From Eonycteris spelaea (lineage: Eukaryota; Chordata; Mammalia; Chiroptera; Pteropodidae), in contig PUFA01000027.1 in the NCBI GenBank assembly GCA_003508835.1, forward strand, positions 2,914,001 through 2,978,000: DNA of 64,000 nt, read 5' to 3'. A program made the position numbers and the translations under genes. Numbering within the stretch: the first letter of the stretch is position 1; each line of letters begins with the position of its first letter. The notes under the pieces are model-generated. The model did no database searches. It was given only the letters and a program-made list of their open reading frames with translations, and was not told where the DNA came from. This document shows positions 25,001 through 37,120 of this stretch, piece by piece.

Positions 25001-26554
25001 GTGGTCTCCTATTTTTTTCAAGGCCTTCTGGCTTTTGGAAAATTGAGTGATTTCATCCTTGTCCGGGTTTCCTAGTGAAATCTCTTATTTTTACTCAAAT
25101 TACTTGATCAATTAGTTATGTCAGCTGCCCAAAATGTGCCTTTTTATTAATAGCACCTTTTATCAACTCATTGGAATTAGACATTACAACCATGGTCTGA
25201 GGCTGGTAACATCTTGCAATAATTTATAAATATTACTTTAAAAAATAGCACCACAATTGCTCATTCGTGAACTTTTTGGATGTGTCCCTGTGTGAGAAAT
25301 TGTGTTCGTACTATTATTAGTTTTGACAAACTGGATTAGGTCTTGGCTATTGTTAAGTGGTTCTATCTGCCCTCAAATCTACTGAGAGACACAGCATTCT
25401 TAATGAATTTAATTAAAACTGCATGCAGTTTATACAGTTGCCTCTAGCCAATATGCCATTCTTCTTGACTGAATGGAGTTCTTGCTAATGCGTAATGATG
25501 TTTTCTGTGAGAGATGTTTGAAACCCTTCATAGTAGCCCCAAGGTAGTTTCCACGAAATGACATGGTGATGAAATATTAAAATAATAAAAAAAACTTTTC
25601 TACTTAAGTGAGTCATGTTTACACTAAGTAATGTATGCACAAATGTGTTAAATATGTTTGTGAAGCTGTGAGAGACATGGTTGTATTTCAGCACCAGCAA
25701 TATGTTGGCAGTGAACGATTTTTAAGAAATTCAAATCTGGCAACACTTTGGATGATCTGCTATGTGTATTATTCTTTAAAGTAGTAAAAAAAAAAAGGCC
25801 ATTATGGAATTTCCTCTTAATATTTAGTTCATTGTGGCCAACTAGTTTTAATGAACAGAATTATATGGAAAGACGGTTCTCAGCATCAATTTTAACAGTC
25901 TCGGAAGACATCAATGATAGAACTTTGTCATTTTTAAAAATAAAGACATCCACTGTATTTTCTTTATATTTTTAAAGAGGAAATTGTTTAATAAAATTTG
26001 TGGAAGGGGTTAGTGAAGCCCTCTGATTGGATAGACTCAGTTTCTGATTCTAGAAATTGATCTTTGATGATAATGATAAGAAAACAGCAGGGAAACAACA
26101 CTTGAGTGTTTTTCCCTCATATTTAATCTTTTAAAATGTCAAACACTACTGAGGAATCTTTTCAATCTCTATTAAGTGCATAACAAAATGTCTGACGATT
26201 TTATAGAACCCAGCAGGGCCCAGGTTAGAAGGTTTTGTAAGATTATAGAGAGGAAGTGGTCCAGTGGAAGCAGAAAGCTCCAGGTAGATGCACCTCAGAA
26301 TGGGGAACAGATTCCTGGGCATGGAAGTTGACAGGGAAGAGAGATAAACTCAGACTGAAGAAGTCCAGTGAGCACGGAGGGAAATGATGAACTTTCCTTG
26401 GGAAGAGAGTTGAGATAAAGGAAGGTCATGGAATCTGGACTGTGATTTCTTAAGAAGTCAGTGGCATAGACAACTGGCATGAACAATCAAGAGAGGCTAA
26501 AGGGATAATAGAGGCAAAGATAGCTTACAGGCTGCATACACAGCAGTGTTCTCG
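22036..26554. other. Long unique AT-rich stretch
   Basis: About 4.5 kb with no repeat family or gene that I can support. Many small open frames overlap on opposite strands. Short A-rich tracts are at 23472-23505 and 25784-25797. Confidence 0.45.
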
Positions 26555-26690
26555 ATTACTTTTCTGACACTCAGTTTCTTAATTTACCTCATGGGGTTGT
26601 AGTGAAGATCAAATGTAATCGATGGAGAAGAAATTCCATATAAAATACTTAGCACAATACTTGTTATAAGTGCTCATAAATTTTTAGCCT
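26555..26690 (+). mobile_element. MIR fragment
   Basis: 'TGACACTCAGTTTCTTAATT', 'CCTCATGGGGTTGTAGTGAA' and 'TACTTAGCACAATACTTG' are the MIR core and tail. Confidence 0.85.
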
Positions 26691-27074
26691 AAAATTACCA
26701 TTTATACTTATTCTAACTAGGTCTTAACAGTTTCATAAAATAATTCACATATTAATTCAAAATCACCAAATAGTCTCTCATTTCTAGTACCCCTATCTCT
26801 TCTCCAAATCTGAATGGCATGTCATTTTATAATTTTTATTTTGAAAAACACACCTCATCTTAACTTCTTAAAGCTGAAGTAATTTTAGGTAGTAGTATTC
26901 TCTTTCAACATGTCATTGAATGACAGGAAGAAAAACATTAAAAATTTTTTTTGTTCTTTGGACTTTATATTTTGTCCCCTAATTTTGGGAGATGATGAAA
27001 ACAATTTCTCCATAGAAAAGATGAGCCATCAAAGTCATATTATGAATCCTACTTTCAAGATTTGGGTGACACTA

Positions 27075-27305
27075 ATTAACAATAGCAGCTATCACTTACG
27101 GAGCTCCTATTTCTTGCCAAGTGGAATATCATATCCACATATGTTTCTCCACAGTCCTCATTCCTATGCCAAACAGACTGCATTATTCCACATTTTATAA
27201 AGAAACTAAGATTCAGAGAGCTTAACTTGCTGACAGACAGCCAAGCCAGGATTCACACTCTGTGCTTCCTGACTTTAATTTCTTCCCACGATACTACTGT
27301 GCCTC
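27075..27305 (-). mobile_element. MIR, nearly full length
   Basis: Minus-strand landmarks: 'ATCACTTACGGAGCTCCTAT', 'ATTTTATAAAGAAACTAAG', 'CAGAGAGCTTAACTTGC', 'CCAGGATTCACACTC' and 'CGATACTACTGTGCC'. Confidence 0.88.
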
Positions 27306-27884
27306 AAACCTCTTGTTTTGAAGAAAACACATTTCTAAAAGCATTTTCACGGTTGTCTTATTTTGATATTAGTGAATGGAACAACTATACTGTTTGACTG
27401 AACAAGCAAACCCTCCCCAACGAGGCAAAAGAAGGTAAAGTGAAAAAAAAAAATGGGAAAGAAAAGTTGAAAGGAAGCTAGCTGAGACACAATAGCCAAA
27501 AAGATACCTCTGTTTCATTGGAGAACATATGGAAGAGAGCAGCAATAATCACAAAGAACAAGTTAGAAATATGCCCTTTATGAGTGATGGTATTCTGTTT
27601 CTATGGTAACTAGACCAAGAAGAGTAAGTTGGTGCCCCATTTCTATTTACTCAATCTGTATGTGTTTAACATATATGACAGAGCAGTTTTCAACAAAAAA
27701 TAATTCAAAAAGACAGCTTTGATCATGTCACTACCACCACCGCCCCCACCCTGCCTAAAATTTTTGTGACTTCTGGCTAAGGGCGGAATGCCATGTGAGC
27801 ATAGGAGGCCCTCCAGTGCGTGACACTAACCTACTGAACCAGCCTTATCTCTATCCTCAACAATTCAGTCTCTGTACTCTGGTC

Positions 27885-28053
27885 CAGTGGCTCTTAACCC
27901 TGGCTGCCTAGCAGAATCACATGAGGAGCTTTAAAACTATACAGATGTCTGGGCTTCACCCTGAGGAATTCTGGTTTAATTGGTTTAGGGTGGAGTTTTC
28001 AAAATTTCTCCAGGTAATTAGAAGGCACAGTCAGGGTTAAGGATTACTGCTCT
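27885..28053 (+). mobile_element. MER5A-type hAT MITE
   Basis: 'CAGTGGCTCTTAACCCTGGC', 'AGCAGAATCACATGAGGAGC', 'TCTGGGCTTCACCCTGAGGA' and the inverted end 'CAGGGTTAAGGATTACTG' show the family pattern with terminal inverted repeats. Confidence 0.85.
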
Positions 28054-28069
28054 AATCAAAGGAGATTCT

Positions 28070-28395
28070 GAAAACTGCTTCAGTCTCCTGACTGCTTTTT
28101 ACTGAGGTTCTTCCTTTCTCTTGAAATACTTTTCCTCTCTCCCCTTCCACCTCCTCTGGCTAACTGCATCTTCTAAATTCTTCCCATTCTGTAGGGCCCT
28201 TATCGAATGCCTGGAAGCTTTTCTTACTCCACCCCTCCTCCTTTAGTGGCATGTCATCTTTCTGTCATTTAAACACAAGTTCTTTATGCCCCCATTACAG
28301 CATCTACAGCTCCTATCCCAGCTTCTTGTCACCCTTCCCCATGAGAAGGGACTAGGTTTTACTGATTTCTTTATACACTAAAGGCTCAATAAAAA
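28070..28395 (+). mobile_element. L2 LINE 3' end
   Basis: 'GAGGTTCTTCCTTTCTC', 'TTTCTTACTCCACCCCTCC', 'TCTTTCTGTCATTTAAACA' and 'AAGGGACTAGGTTTTACTG' then 'CTAAAGGCTCAATAAA' follow the L2 tail. It directly abuts a MER5A. Confidence 0.8.
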
Positions 28396-29851
28396 AAAAA
28401 TACAGATATTGCAAATGTTGCAAACAATCTTCACATAGATCCTTGGAGAAAAGAGTTAATATCATCCTTCATTTCTGATGATGTCTGGATTGAGTCCAAG
28501 ACTACACTCAAGGTGTATCCTATAATAATGAGACTTCTTGTTTTAGGGTGTGCAAGTCCCCTGACATTGTATTTAGAATGGCGTATGGGCCTGACTGTGT
28601 TATTTTCAGGAGAGGTTCCATAGTTACAGAGCCTCAAAGGTACCCATCTATGATCTGTTGACTTGTTAAGAGCCAGTGTCCTCGAGAATAAATCCGCATA
28701 ACTCAGCATGCAGCGATAGCAGTGGTCCTGTTTGCTGGTCACTAAAGTTCCATTTCTCTTTCTGCCATGCTAGCACAGCACCACGCCTCCATTTAGGTTG
28801 AATGCCTTCATGAAAAAAAAATCATTAGCCTAAAGACTAATCAAGCATTGCATCCATCATTTGGATGATTGAATATTTTTAAATGAAAAATAAAATCAAA
28901 TTAAAGCCTCTTTTGTTATTGGCTCAGAAAAGCTGTCAATTTCTAACTTTACTAAAAAATAAAAGTATAGTGGCCCTGCCATTGTCCTCCAGTAAGTCAC
29001 AGGAGGAAAGTGCTCACGTGAAGGTATGAGCGAGTGAGTGTGTATGTGTTGTCTGTGTGTTGTATGAATGTTTTACCAAAATATAGTTTTTCTTTGACAA
29101 AAATTGGCAACAGTCTGGTTGTCTGCAAAGGGAATAAAATTTATTTCAGCGGGCCACCTCTGAGTTTCTTATGTTTCACTACTTGCTGCTGAAATATTTA
29201 GCACTAAAACAACAACAATCGAAACATGACTTAGTAGCTGTTAGAAGTAATTTTTCTATTCCCGGGCACAAAAGAGCCAGAAAAGCATGTCTTCTCAATT
29301 GAACTGATTTGTAATTCTAGAAGGTAAGAGGAAAAAACTGTAAGAGCCTCCACTTAAATCTGTAATTTGTGTGATTCTGAAGCGATGTGACGGTAGGAAC
29401 TTTGATTGGCACTCAGTTTGGCACGGGAGATCTCCTTTCAAGGAATAAGAAATGTTTGGGAGAAGTACTTGGAGGGAGCTGCAATTGGGGTTTGACCTGA
29501 ATCAATAGGAACAGAACATGGGAGACAGTAACTAATGAATCTTTTAAATTAATAAGCTAAAGATATGATTTAGCAATTCATATATATGTATATGTATATG
29601 TGTGTGTGTATGTATATATGTAAATACACTTCGAACTAATTTTCAAGAATAAACATCAGCCTTAAGCGAAGTACTGATGTTCTTTCCTATGTAAAAAGGC
29701 TAGCATTAAAATTCAGAATTTCCGAAATACAAAACTTAGGAGGTAATTAGTCATATTTTTTAAAGGATTTTTTTGCTTTACAAAAGAATCTACCACAATA
29801 TTCCATTCCAGATATCTCTTATAGTATGTTAAAATGGCATTTGGTTAATTC
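28396..29851. other. Unique sequence with a TATG/TG-rich microsatellite
   Basis: No gene is recognised. An imperfect TATG/TG repeat lies at 29580-29622. The block at 29130-29290 is repeat-free and could be conserved, but that cannot be judged here. Confidence 0.4.
29580..29622. repeat. (TATG)n/(TG)n microsatellite
   Basis: Imperfect alternating purine-pyrimidine repeat of about 43 bp. Confidence 0.85.
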
Positions 29852-30038
29852 CAGTGGTTCTTCAGTGTTAGCATGTACCAGAATCTCCTGGAGAATATGT
29901 CAAAACACAGATTGCTCAGCCCCTACTCCCTTCAGAATTTCTGACTCAGAAGGTTTGAGGTATGTCCCCAAAATTTGCACTTCTAACAAGTTCTCTGGTG
30001 AAGTTGATGCTGCTAGGCACCACAGTTTGAGAATTGTT
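29852..30038 (+). mobile_element. MER5A-type hAT MITE
   Basis: It begins 'CAGTGGTTCTTCAGTGTTAG', continues 'CCAGAATCTCCTGGAGAATA', 'AGAATTTCTGACTCAGAAGG' and 'TTTGCACTTCTAACAAG', and ends 'CCACAGTTTGAGAATTG'. It is nearly complete. Confidence 0.9.
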
Positions 30039-30126
30039 TCTTTATTAAAATTCCACCTGAACATAGCTTTAAGAAATAAATCTGTGCTATAATAGAAGGT
30101 ATACCTGCAAAGGGTTTTTTAGTAGT

Positions 30127-30200
30127 TGTTATGCAATGAATTATCACCCCCAAAATTCATATATTGGCCCAATACTCATCTTTCTTAGTTTCTTAATAAT
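30127..30200 (+). mobile_element. Possible MaLR LTR start fragment
   Basis: 'GAATTATCACCCCCAAAATT' followed by 'CATATATTGGCCCAATACTC' resembles the opening of MLT1/MST LTRs. Too short to be certain. Confidence 0.4.
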
Positions 30201-31904
30201 TTTGGCACAGTGGATTTTGAAAGGCTTGTTAAAAAAATAACTCCCGATTTTGACTACTAAACACTATCATGTTTTAGAATTGTCTTGTAGCAGGCTAATT
30301 TCCATATCCACCCTGTTGGAGATACTGAGAAGTCAGAGGAAAGATTCACCTATTATGTGAAAATAATTTGAGAAAAATTAGGCATTCCATTGGTTAGCAT
30401 TTGCAGTATAGACTTGTGACTTGAGAAAGTCTTGTTCATACATTTCTAGATCCTTTTCCCTGGTTTTTATATCAAAGAAGGGAAGGATAGGGAAGTACCT
30501 GATGTCTGCTTAGGAGGAATATTAATGTCATATAAAAGGGCCCTTTGGGTGTCATACATTTTGGTTAGTAAATAACTAGTCCTTTTGTTTAAGACTCTAA
30601 AAATGACAAAGTGAAACATCATTCCCAATAATTCTCTTCAGTGTAATGAGAAATATTGCCTGGGTTTTTGAGTCTCATAAATTGCTTAGCTGAGAACATG
30701 AGCCTTATTCCTGTTTTTATTTGGGGTCCATCACATTGCTGGCACTCCACAAATGTCAACTACGAAGCTTATAAATTTTGGTATCAAAGACTGCTGATGG
30801 TGCAAAACCTAAAGATCGAGGAAATACTGAAGAATAGCACAACGAGACTCAAAGGATTTTTTTTTCTTTGAGCTGTCAAAGCTAGGAATGTCAATGGAAA
30901 ATATAGTTAATATAAGCAGATGTCAAACAAAGCCAAGTGGTAAGAACGGGAAACAAAAATATTAAATAAAACAGCAGTGTGCTGACGGGGTTGGGACTTG
31001 GAGAATTTGGTTTGGAATCTCTTAAAACAATCTGCCCTGTGAAGGGTGGAAATACATTTTGAAGTGAAATGAAAATTTGTTTGGTCCCTCAGTGGATAAC
31101 CATTTCCCAAACAATATGGAATCTGATGAAGCCTTGAGTTTTGTTCTTTGCTGTTGCATCTAAATAAATTTGCTGGCTATTAACATGATGGTATTATACT
31201 ACTGTCATGTGATGCTGTAGTAACCTTCCTGTCCCTCATCTATCCAGACCCAGCATCCTTGGAGATCCAAAATCCATGAGCACTGTAAGTATAGGGTGTA
31301 CGAGTGTGTGTCTTCTTCTAAACCTAGGTAGTAACCATTTCTTAATAGCTTTCTCTAGGTAATAATAGTTTAAGACTTTTATTGTTTGCCAGTTATGACC
31401 TGAGAGATTTCTAATGAAAGCAGGGCTGGCTGGCTGTGGAGAAAGACTCCAAGTTCAGGGTCTCCTAGCGAGGGAGGCCAGAAAAACTATTTTCTCCACT
31501 CTTCCATTCCTTGGGCCGTTATTTGCAAGAAGAGCCAGCAGAAGGCACTAAGCCTCCACAGTCTGTGAAGCTTTGACTGCTCGGCTAATTATAGCAGAAG
31601 CTGGGCGGTGGAAAGAAACCAGTGCTGGCAGTAGCTTGCTTAATGAAGACGGCTGCTTTTTCAGGCAGTTTCAGAAACAGCTTATTGAGGGTTTCGATAG
31701 GACTAGAACAGGAAGACCATCTGCTCAGGCTTGTCCAGTGAAGAGCCTCGACTCCTTAGCTAGTGTTAATTCATCTAAAAGGCAGCTCCTTTGTGAAGAA
31801 GTATACCGAGTTTGGCACATCATAAACATCACAGCAAAATGAGAGGCAAAGAGGTAAACTGGAGAGGATTATTAATATCAACGTGAATAATAATAAGTAT
31901 GATT
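30201..31904. other. Unique sequence with a conserved-element-like block
   Basis: No repeat is identified. The part at 31420-31850 is less AT-rich, contains an open frame of 89 codons (31573-31842) and several TAAT homeodomain-type cores. I cannot assign a protein family and treat it as a non-coding candidate. Confidence 0.4.
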
Positions 31905-32105
31905 ATATAATCTAATGTCTATTACATACTTGCCAAATGTCAAGTCTGATACTGAAGACTTTAAATTCAGTGTTCCATTTGACCTTCTCAGCTGCCTTAT
32001 GAGTTAAGTACTATTGTTATTCCCACTTTCAAATGAGATAGCTGCCAAAGAGAAAATAAGAAATTTGCCTAAAGTTCCACAGCAACTAAACACTTGGATG
32101 AGATT
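31905..32105 (-). mobile_element. MIR
   Basis: 'CTATTACATACTTGCCAAAT', 'ATTTGACCTTCTCAGCTGCC', 'TATTGTTATTCCCACTTTCA', 'AATTTGCCTAAAGTTCCACA' and 'TTGGATGAGATTG' match MIR on the minus strand. Confidence 0.82.
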
Positions 32106-34096
32106 GCACACAGCTCTGTGAATCAGAATTTCACACTTTTTTTCACTAAATCATGTGGCTTGAAAACAAACACAGGGAAGGCCAGTGAGAAGTCAAAAGG
32201 CAAGTTGGTTATTACTTCATGGTGTTGGTGTGTGTTGTGGGAACCACAAATGGCTGTAAATTATTACCCCTATCCTCCAGGAACCTAGAGTGTCAACCCA
32301 TGATCTTTCTCATCCATTCTGCTTATGTTCTATTTAGCTTCATACATAAAAGCGAAACAGTAAAATTGGCTTTGTTCATTTCCAACTGAATGCCTTGTTT
32401 TTAAACTCTTAGAACCTGTCATATGTCAAATGTTAGTAAATATTGCTAGATGGACTGATTATATTAGTGTGACATACTGAGAATAGTGAAAGTTACTTAG
32501 AAGTTGGATTTTTAAATACATGGTCGATGTCATTTCTTCTAATTTGTAAGACCAACATGGAAAATTTGTCTCGGGTTTATCAATGCAGGTTGATAAACTG
32601 GGATTTCATCAGTTAGAAAAGGGAGGACTATGCCAGGGTTTTGGAATTTTAGGGAAAAGGGAAGCCTCTAATTGGGTGAGGAAAAGTAGAATTTGAGTTA
32701 TAACCTCCTCCACGGGCCGTTTATGAGCACATGGTCATTAACATCTATCCCCAGGTTTCTAAGCAGGAAGCAGGAAAGGCAACAAACCAGAGAAAGTTCT
32801 GAGCCCCCTTTGAACTTTATAGAAAGGCACTTTATAAATCTTAGGAAAATAAATTTATGTTATAATTTGTCCATAGTGACTCTGAGTTGGAACTCTTTTG
32901 AAGGTAGAGCCTACCTGATATACCACGTGGAAAATTACGTCTCTCCCACGCCCCAAACAGTGTGGACCGTTCTGTGTTGACTTGTTCTTCATTGCTGTGA
33001 TTTTCTCTCAATATCCTTTCCTTTGCGCCTAGATTAAAAGTATTTAGAAATACACTATAAAGGGGAAGAGCCTATACAACAGGAGGCCTAAGGGGTAGGA
33101 AAGAAAAATCTAGCCCTTTGTCATGAAATGGAATGAATACTCATGCTTGGGTGTTGATTAAACAAGATTTTAATTAGCCGTGGACAGTCGCGATGTAATT
33201 GGCAGGCAGACCTGCTTTCTGTGCAAAGGAATATATTTGTATGTGTTCATTTTTTTAATGTGTTCCAAACCCTAACAGTTAAGTTGATTTTTTTTTTCCT
33301 GTAATAATGATATGCTTTTAGTAGCGTGTCATTTTCTTTACCCTTGTAGAGAGATAACATGCAATTAGGGAGTGATGTCAGCCTATAACATTTTGGTGTA
33401 AAATTTTGGTCACACCAAAATACTGGGCTCCTTAACAAAGCTGGCAGACACATCTTCTGGCAGCAGCTGCTCGCCATGTGAGTTAAAACTTCCTGTCACT
33501 ATAATTGATGTGTTTTTATTCTTTCCATTTCCTGAAGCCTGATCAGAATTAAAATTGCTGTTGGAATTTCCTGTCAAAGCAACTCATTTGTTCGCTGAGC
33601 TCTGCCCTTTGATTGGACGTTGCCTTCAGCAGCAGTCAGGTGGAGATTGCTGGGAATTATTCTCTCCACGCAGGTCTGACAGCCACACCACCAGCACACA
33701 GATTGTCCATCATGTGGTGAACGTGTCCTAATGAAAACTCCAATGCAAAATGTTAATGATTTGAATACCAAACTTAGTCACCGGCTGGGGGCTCTGGGTT
33801 TGTATTAATTTAGGAAGTCCCACAGTTTCCAACTGATTGTCTCACTGTTGAATTTGGATTCTTGTCCTAAAGCTCTTGTATTTCTGATCTGTCCCTGGTT
33901 TAGACAATATGACTAAAAAGTTTGAATTTTCCGAGCCCATTTCCCAATCTTTTCTATGCCTCATATGCTATTTACATACACCATCTTGGGTGACTGGGTT
34001 TGAAGGATGGGTGGTTCTGAACTGTGACCTAGGAGACACTTTCTTACACATCTGTGGATCAGGATAACTACAAAAATTAAGGATGTGGGTGAAATA
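32106..34096. other. Unique sequence
   Basis: No gene or repeat family is supported. A perfect 10-bp inverted repeat lies at 33390-33421. The block at 33380-33780 is repeat-free with mixed composition. Confidence 0.4.
33390..33421. repeat. Perfect 10-bp inverted repeat, 12-base loop
   Basis: ATTTTGGTGT at 33390-33399 and ACACCAAAAT at 33412-33421 are exact reverse complements. Could form a small cruciform; may be chance. Confidence 0.75.
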
Positions 34097-34271
34097 CAGG
34101 CAAACGTCGTTTTACTATGTTTCTCTTTATTGCATTTCACAGATATTGTGTTTTTAACACATTGAAGGCAAAACCCTCCACCAGCAAAAAGATTATGACT
34201 CACTTTATTGCGATACTTGCTTTATTACAGTGGTCTGGAACTGAACCTCCAGTGTGTCTGAGGTATATCTG
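34097..34271 (+). mobile_element. Tigger1-derived MITE, copy 2
   Basis: It starts CAGGCAAACGTCGTTTTA and ends GAGGTATATCTG, with TA on both sides (34095-34096, 34272-34273). Internal order: 'TTTAACACATTGAAGG', then 'CCCTCCACCAGCAAAAAGAT', then 'GCGATACTTGCTTTATTACA' and 'GGTCTGGAACTGAACC'. The transposase is absent and the first deletion junction matches the copy at 21890. Confidence 0.92.
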
Positions 34272-34731
34272 TAGTAGGCAGTGGAAGGATTTAAATTTTC
34301 CTTAGTTGTTTTGTTTTTTATCTGAAAGAAAAATCCATAAAATTATTACCTTTTGCAAAGAAGGGACTCCCTTATTACCTCTGACTACACAGAGGAATTA
34401 TTTATTTACTTCTCAATTTTAGAATTGAGTTGATCATCTGTTTAAAATGACTATTTTTAGGTTGAGGCAGGTAAAAGAGAAAAACTTTATGAACTTAAAG
34501 AGGTGATTGACTAAATTCAGTGCCCTGAACAACAAGGACACTTTGCTCATCCCAGTGATTGGGTCCTAAGGTTTCTTCTTGGAAATGGAATCTCTGAAAA
34601 AAAAAAAAATTCTTTATTGAAAACAATCTAGCTACTCATATGCAAGTTTTTTGTTTGTTTGTTTGTTTATCCTCAGGTAAAGATAAGCTTTTAAATTTGA
34701 GATTCTTCAAGTAGTTTTAAAATATTTTATC
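34272..34731. other. Unique AT-rich sequence
   Basis: Only an A run (34597-34609) and a GTTT microsatellite (34646-34669) are evident. Confidence 0.5.
34646..34669. repeat. (GTTT)n microsatellite
   Basis: Four to five GTTT units after a T run. Confidence 0.85.
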
Positions 34732-34858
34732 TTTCAAGAATGTAAACTCCATGAGTCTGGGAGTTTGTTTTGTTCATTGCCTATCTCTATTACCTAGGAC
34801 AGTGCCTTGCAAATTATAGACACTCAATTAATATTTATTAAACAAATGAATGAACTTC
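34732..34858 (+). mobile_element. L2 LINE 3' terminus
   Basis: 'AATGTAAACTCCATGAGTCT', 'TTGTTCATTGCCTATCTC', 'CCTAGGACAGTGCCTTGC' and 'CACTCAATTAATATTTATTA' followed by 'AATGAATGAA' are the L2 end, including its tail. Confidence 0.92.
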
Positions 34859-34940
34859 TTTAGACTCCTTAAAGTGTCAAAGCAACAGAGAGAGGACTGT
34901 GTTATGTCTGGAGGCAGACCTTTCTCTGAACAAGGGATCC

Positions 34941-35056
34941 CAGTTCTGCTTATACTTTGGAATCACCAAGGGTGCTTTAAAAATAAAAACTTGATGCCTA
35001 GATCCCTCCCTGGGCTATTAAATCAGAATGTTTCACTGGTCACTCTTGAGCTGAAA
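34941..35056 (+). mobile_element. MER5-type hAT MITE (shortened)
   Basis: 'TATACTTTGGAATCACCAAG', 'CCTAGATCCCTCCCTGGGC' and 'AAATCAGAATGTTTCACTGG' match the MER5A/MER5B centre; the ends are eroded. Confidence 0.75.
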
Positions 35057-35284
35057 TGATATAAAGACCAGAGGTCACTTTCTTTATATACCAGCCACCC
35101 TTGAGGTTGAACTGTAGGCCCATTCCACTCCAGACTGCCAGGTCTGATCTGTTGGTCCCAGCAAGCCAGAAATCATACAGGACATTTTTACTTTGTTAAT
35201 TGAGGCTCTCAATCAATACTTGGAAATCGAAGATGGAAACAGGAGTTGGTAGAGAAGGCAAAACTACTCCCTTAGGCACATTGT

Positions 35285-36965
35285 ATGATGAAACACCAAA
35301 TGAATTAAAAATCACAGGTAAAACAGGGATGATTCAACATCTTCGAATCAGTCAGTGTGATACATCACATTAACAAAATGAAGTATAAAAACACTATGAT
35401 CATCTCAATAGATGCAGAAAAAGCATTTGACAAAATTCAACATCCACTTATGATAAAAACTCTCAGCAAAGTGAGTATAATAATACTCATAATTATCAAC
35501 ATAATAAAGGCCATATATGATGAGCCGACAGCTATCATCCTACTCAATGATGAAAAGTTGAAAGCTCTTCCTCCAAGATAGCAACAAGACAAAGATGTCC
35601 ATTTTTGCCAGTTTTACTCAACATAGTATTGGAAGTACTAACCATAGCAATTAAGAAAAAAGAAAAAACAAAAGGCATTCAAATCGGAAAAGAAGAAGTA
35701 AAACTGTCACTATTTGCAGATGACATAATATAAAGAAAACATTGAGACTATCAAAAAACTACGGGAACTAATAAACAAATTTACTAAAGTTGCAGGATAC
35801 AAAGTCAATACATGAAAATTGAGTGGCTTTCCCTATACTAATAACAAACTATCAGAAGGAAATTAAGAAAGCAATTCCATTTGCAATTATATCAGAAATA
35901 ATAAAATACCTAGGAATAGTTTTAACCAAAGAGGTAAAAGACCTATATATTGAAAACTCTAAGACATTAATGAAAGAAACTGAAGAGGACACAAATAAAT
36001 GGAAAGATATTCCATGCTCATGGATTGGACGAATCAGTATTGTTAAAACGTTTATACTATCTAAAGGAATCCAGATTCAGTACAATTCCCATCAAAATGA
36101 CAGTGGCATTTTTCACAGAAATAAAATGAATAATCCTAAAATTTGTGTGGAATGACAGACCCCCACATAGTCAAAACAATCTTGAGAAGAAAAGAACAAA
36201 ACTGGAGGCATCACACTCCCTGATTTCAAACCACATGGTAAGCTCCATGACATAGGTCTTGGTGCTGATTTTTTTTTTTAATTTGATGCCAAAATCAAAA
36301 AGCAAAAATAAAGCAAAATAAAAAGGTGAGACTATATCAAATGAAAAAGCTTCTGCACAGCAGAGAAAACTATCAACCAAATGAAAAGGCAACCTACTGA
36401 ATGGGAGAAAATATTTATAGATCATGTATCTGAAAAGGGACTAATATCCAAAATGTATAAAGAACTCATACAACCAACAGCAAAAAATACCCAAACAATC
36501 CAATTTAAAATGGGCAGATCTGAATGGATATTTTCCCAAAGAAGACATACAGATGGCTACCAGATACATGAAAGATACTCAACATCATTAATCATTAGGG
36601 AAATGCAAATTAAAACCACAATGAGATAGCACTTTACACCTATTAGAATGGCTATGATATAAAAGACAAAAAATAAAAGTATTGGTGAGGATTTAAAGAA
36701 AAGGGAATCCTTGTGTACTATTGATAGGAATGTAGATTGGTGCAGCCATTACGGAAAACAGTATGGAAGTTCCTCAAAAAGTTAAAAATAGAACTAATAT
36801 ATGGTCTAGCCAATTCCAAGTCTGGTTATTTATCCAAAGAAAATGAAAACATTAACTTGAAAAATACATGCACTCTTATGTTTATTGCAGCATTATTTAC
36901 AATAGCTATATGTGGGAACAACCTAAGTATCAGTGGACAAATGGATAAAGGAAGTGTGGAATGTA
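35285..36965 (+). mobile_element. L1 ORF2 reverse-transcriptase to C-terminal region
   Basis: This is a decayed L1 ORF2. Readable pieces include [18 protein letters not shown] (RT region, 35405-35460) and the RT catalytic motif as LFADDII near 35711-35731. Then come [16 protein letters not shown] (35894-35950), [17 protein letters not shown] and the C-terminal 'ATGGGAGAAAATATTTATAG' block. ORF2 normally encodes an endonuclease and reverse transcriptase of about 1,275 residues. Here the endonuclease part is missing and stops or frameshifts break the rest into short frames. It is 5'-truncated and inactive. A MER2-like transposon interrupts its 3' part. Confidence 0.95.
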
Positions 36966-37120
36966 CAGTCACGCATCACATAGCAATGTTTTGGTCAGTG
37001 ACAGACCACATATACGATGCTATACCGTATAAGTACACTCTATGATGATTGCACAGTGACACAATCACTCAGAGACACATTTCTTAGAAAGTATCCCTGT
37101 CGTTAAGCAACACATGACTG
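36966..37120 (-). mobile_element. MER2-like (Tigger group) MITE nested in L1
   Basis: Ends CAGTCACGCATCACATAG and AAGCAACACATGACTG are inverted repeats typical of MER2. Flanking TA lies at 36964-36965 and 37121-37122. The middle 'AGTACACTCTATGATG' is also MER2-like. At 155 bp it is shorter than full MER2, so it has an internal deletion. L1 sequence is interrupted exactly at the TA and continues after it. Confidence 0.88.

Noticed and set aside
35405..36155. Reverse transcriptase-like frames that might suggest a retrovirus or retron
   Set aside because: The order of motifs and the flanks are those of L1 ORF2, not of a viral pol or a bacterial retron.
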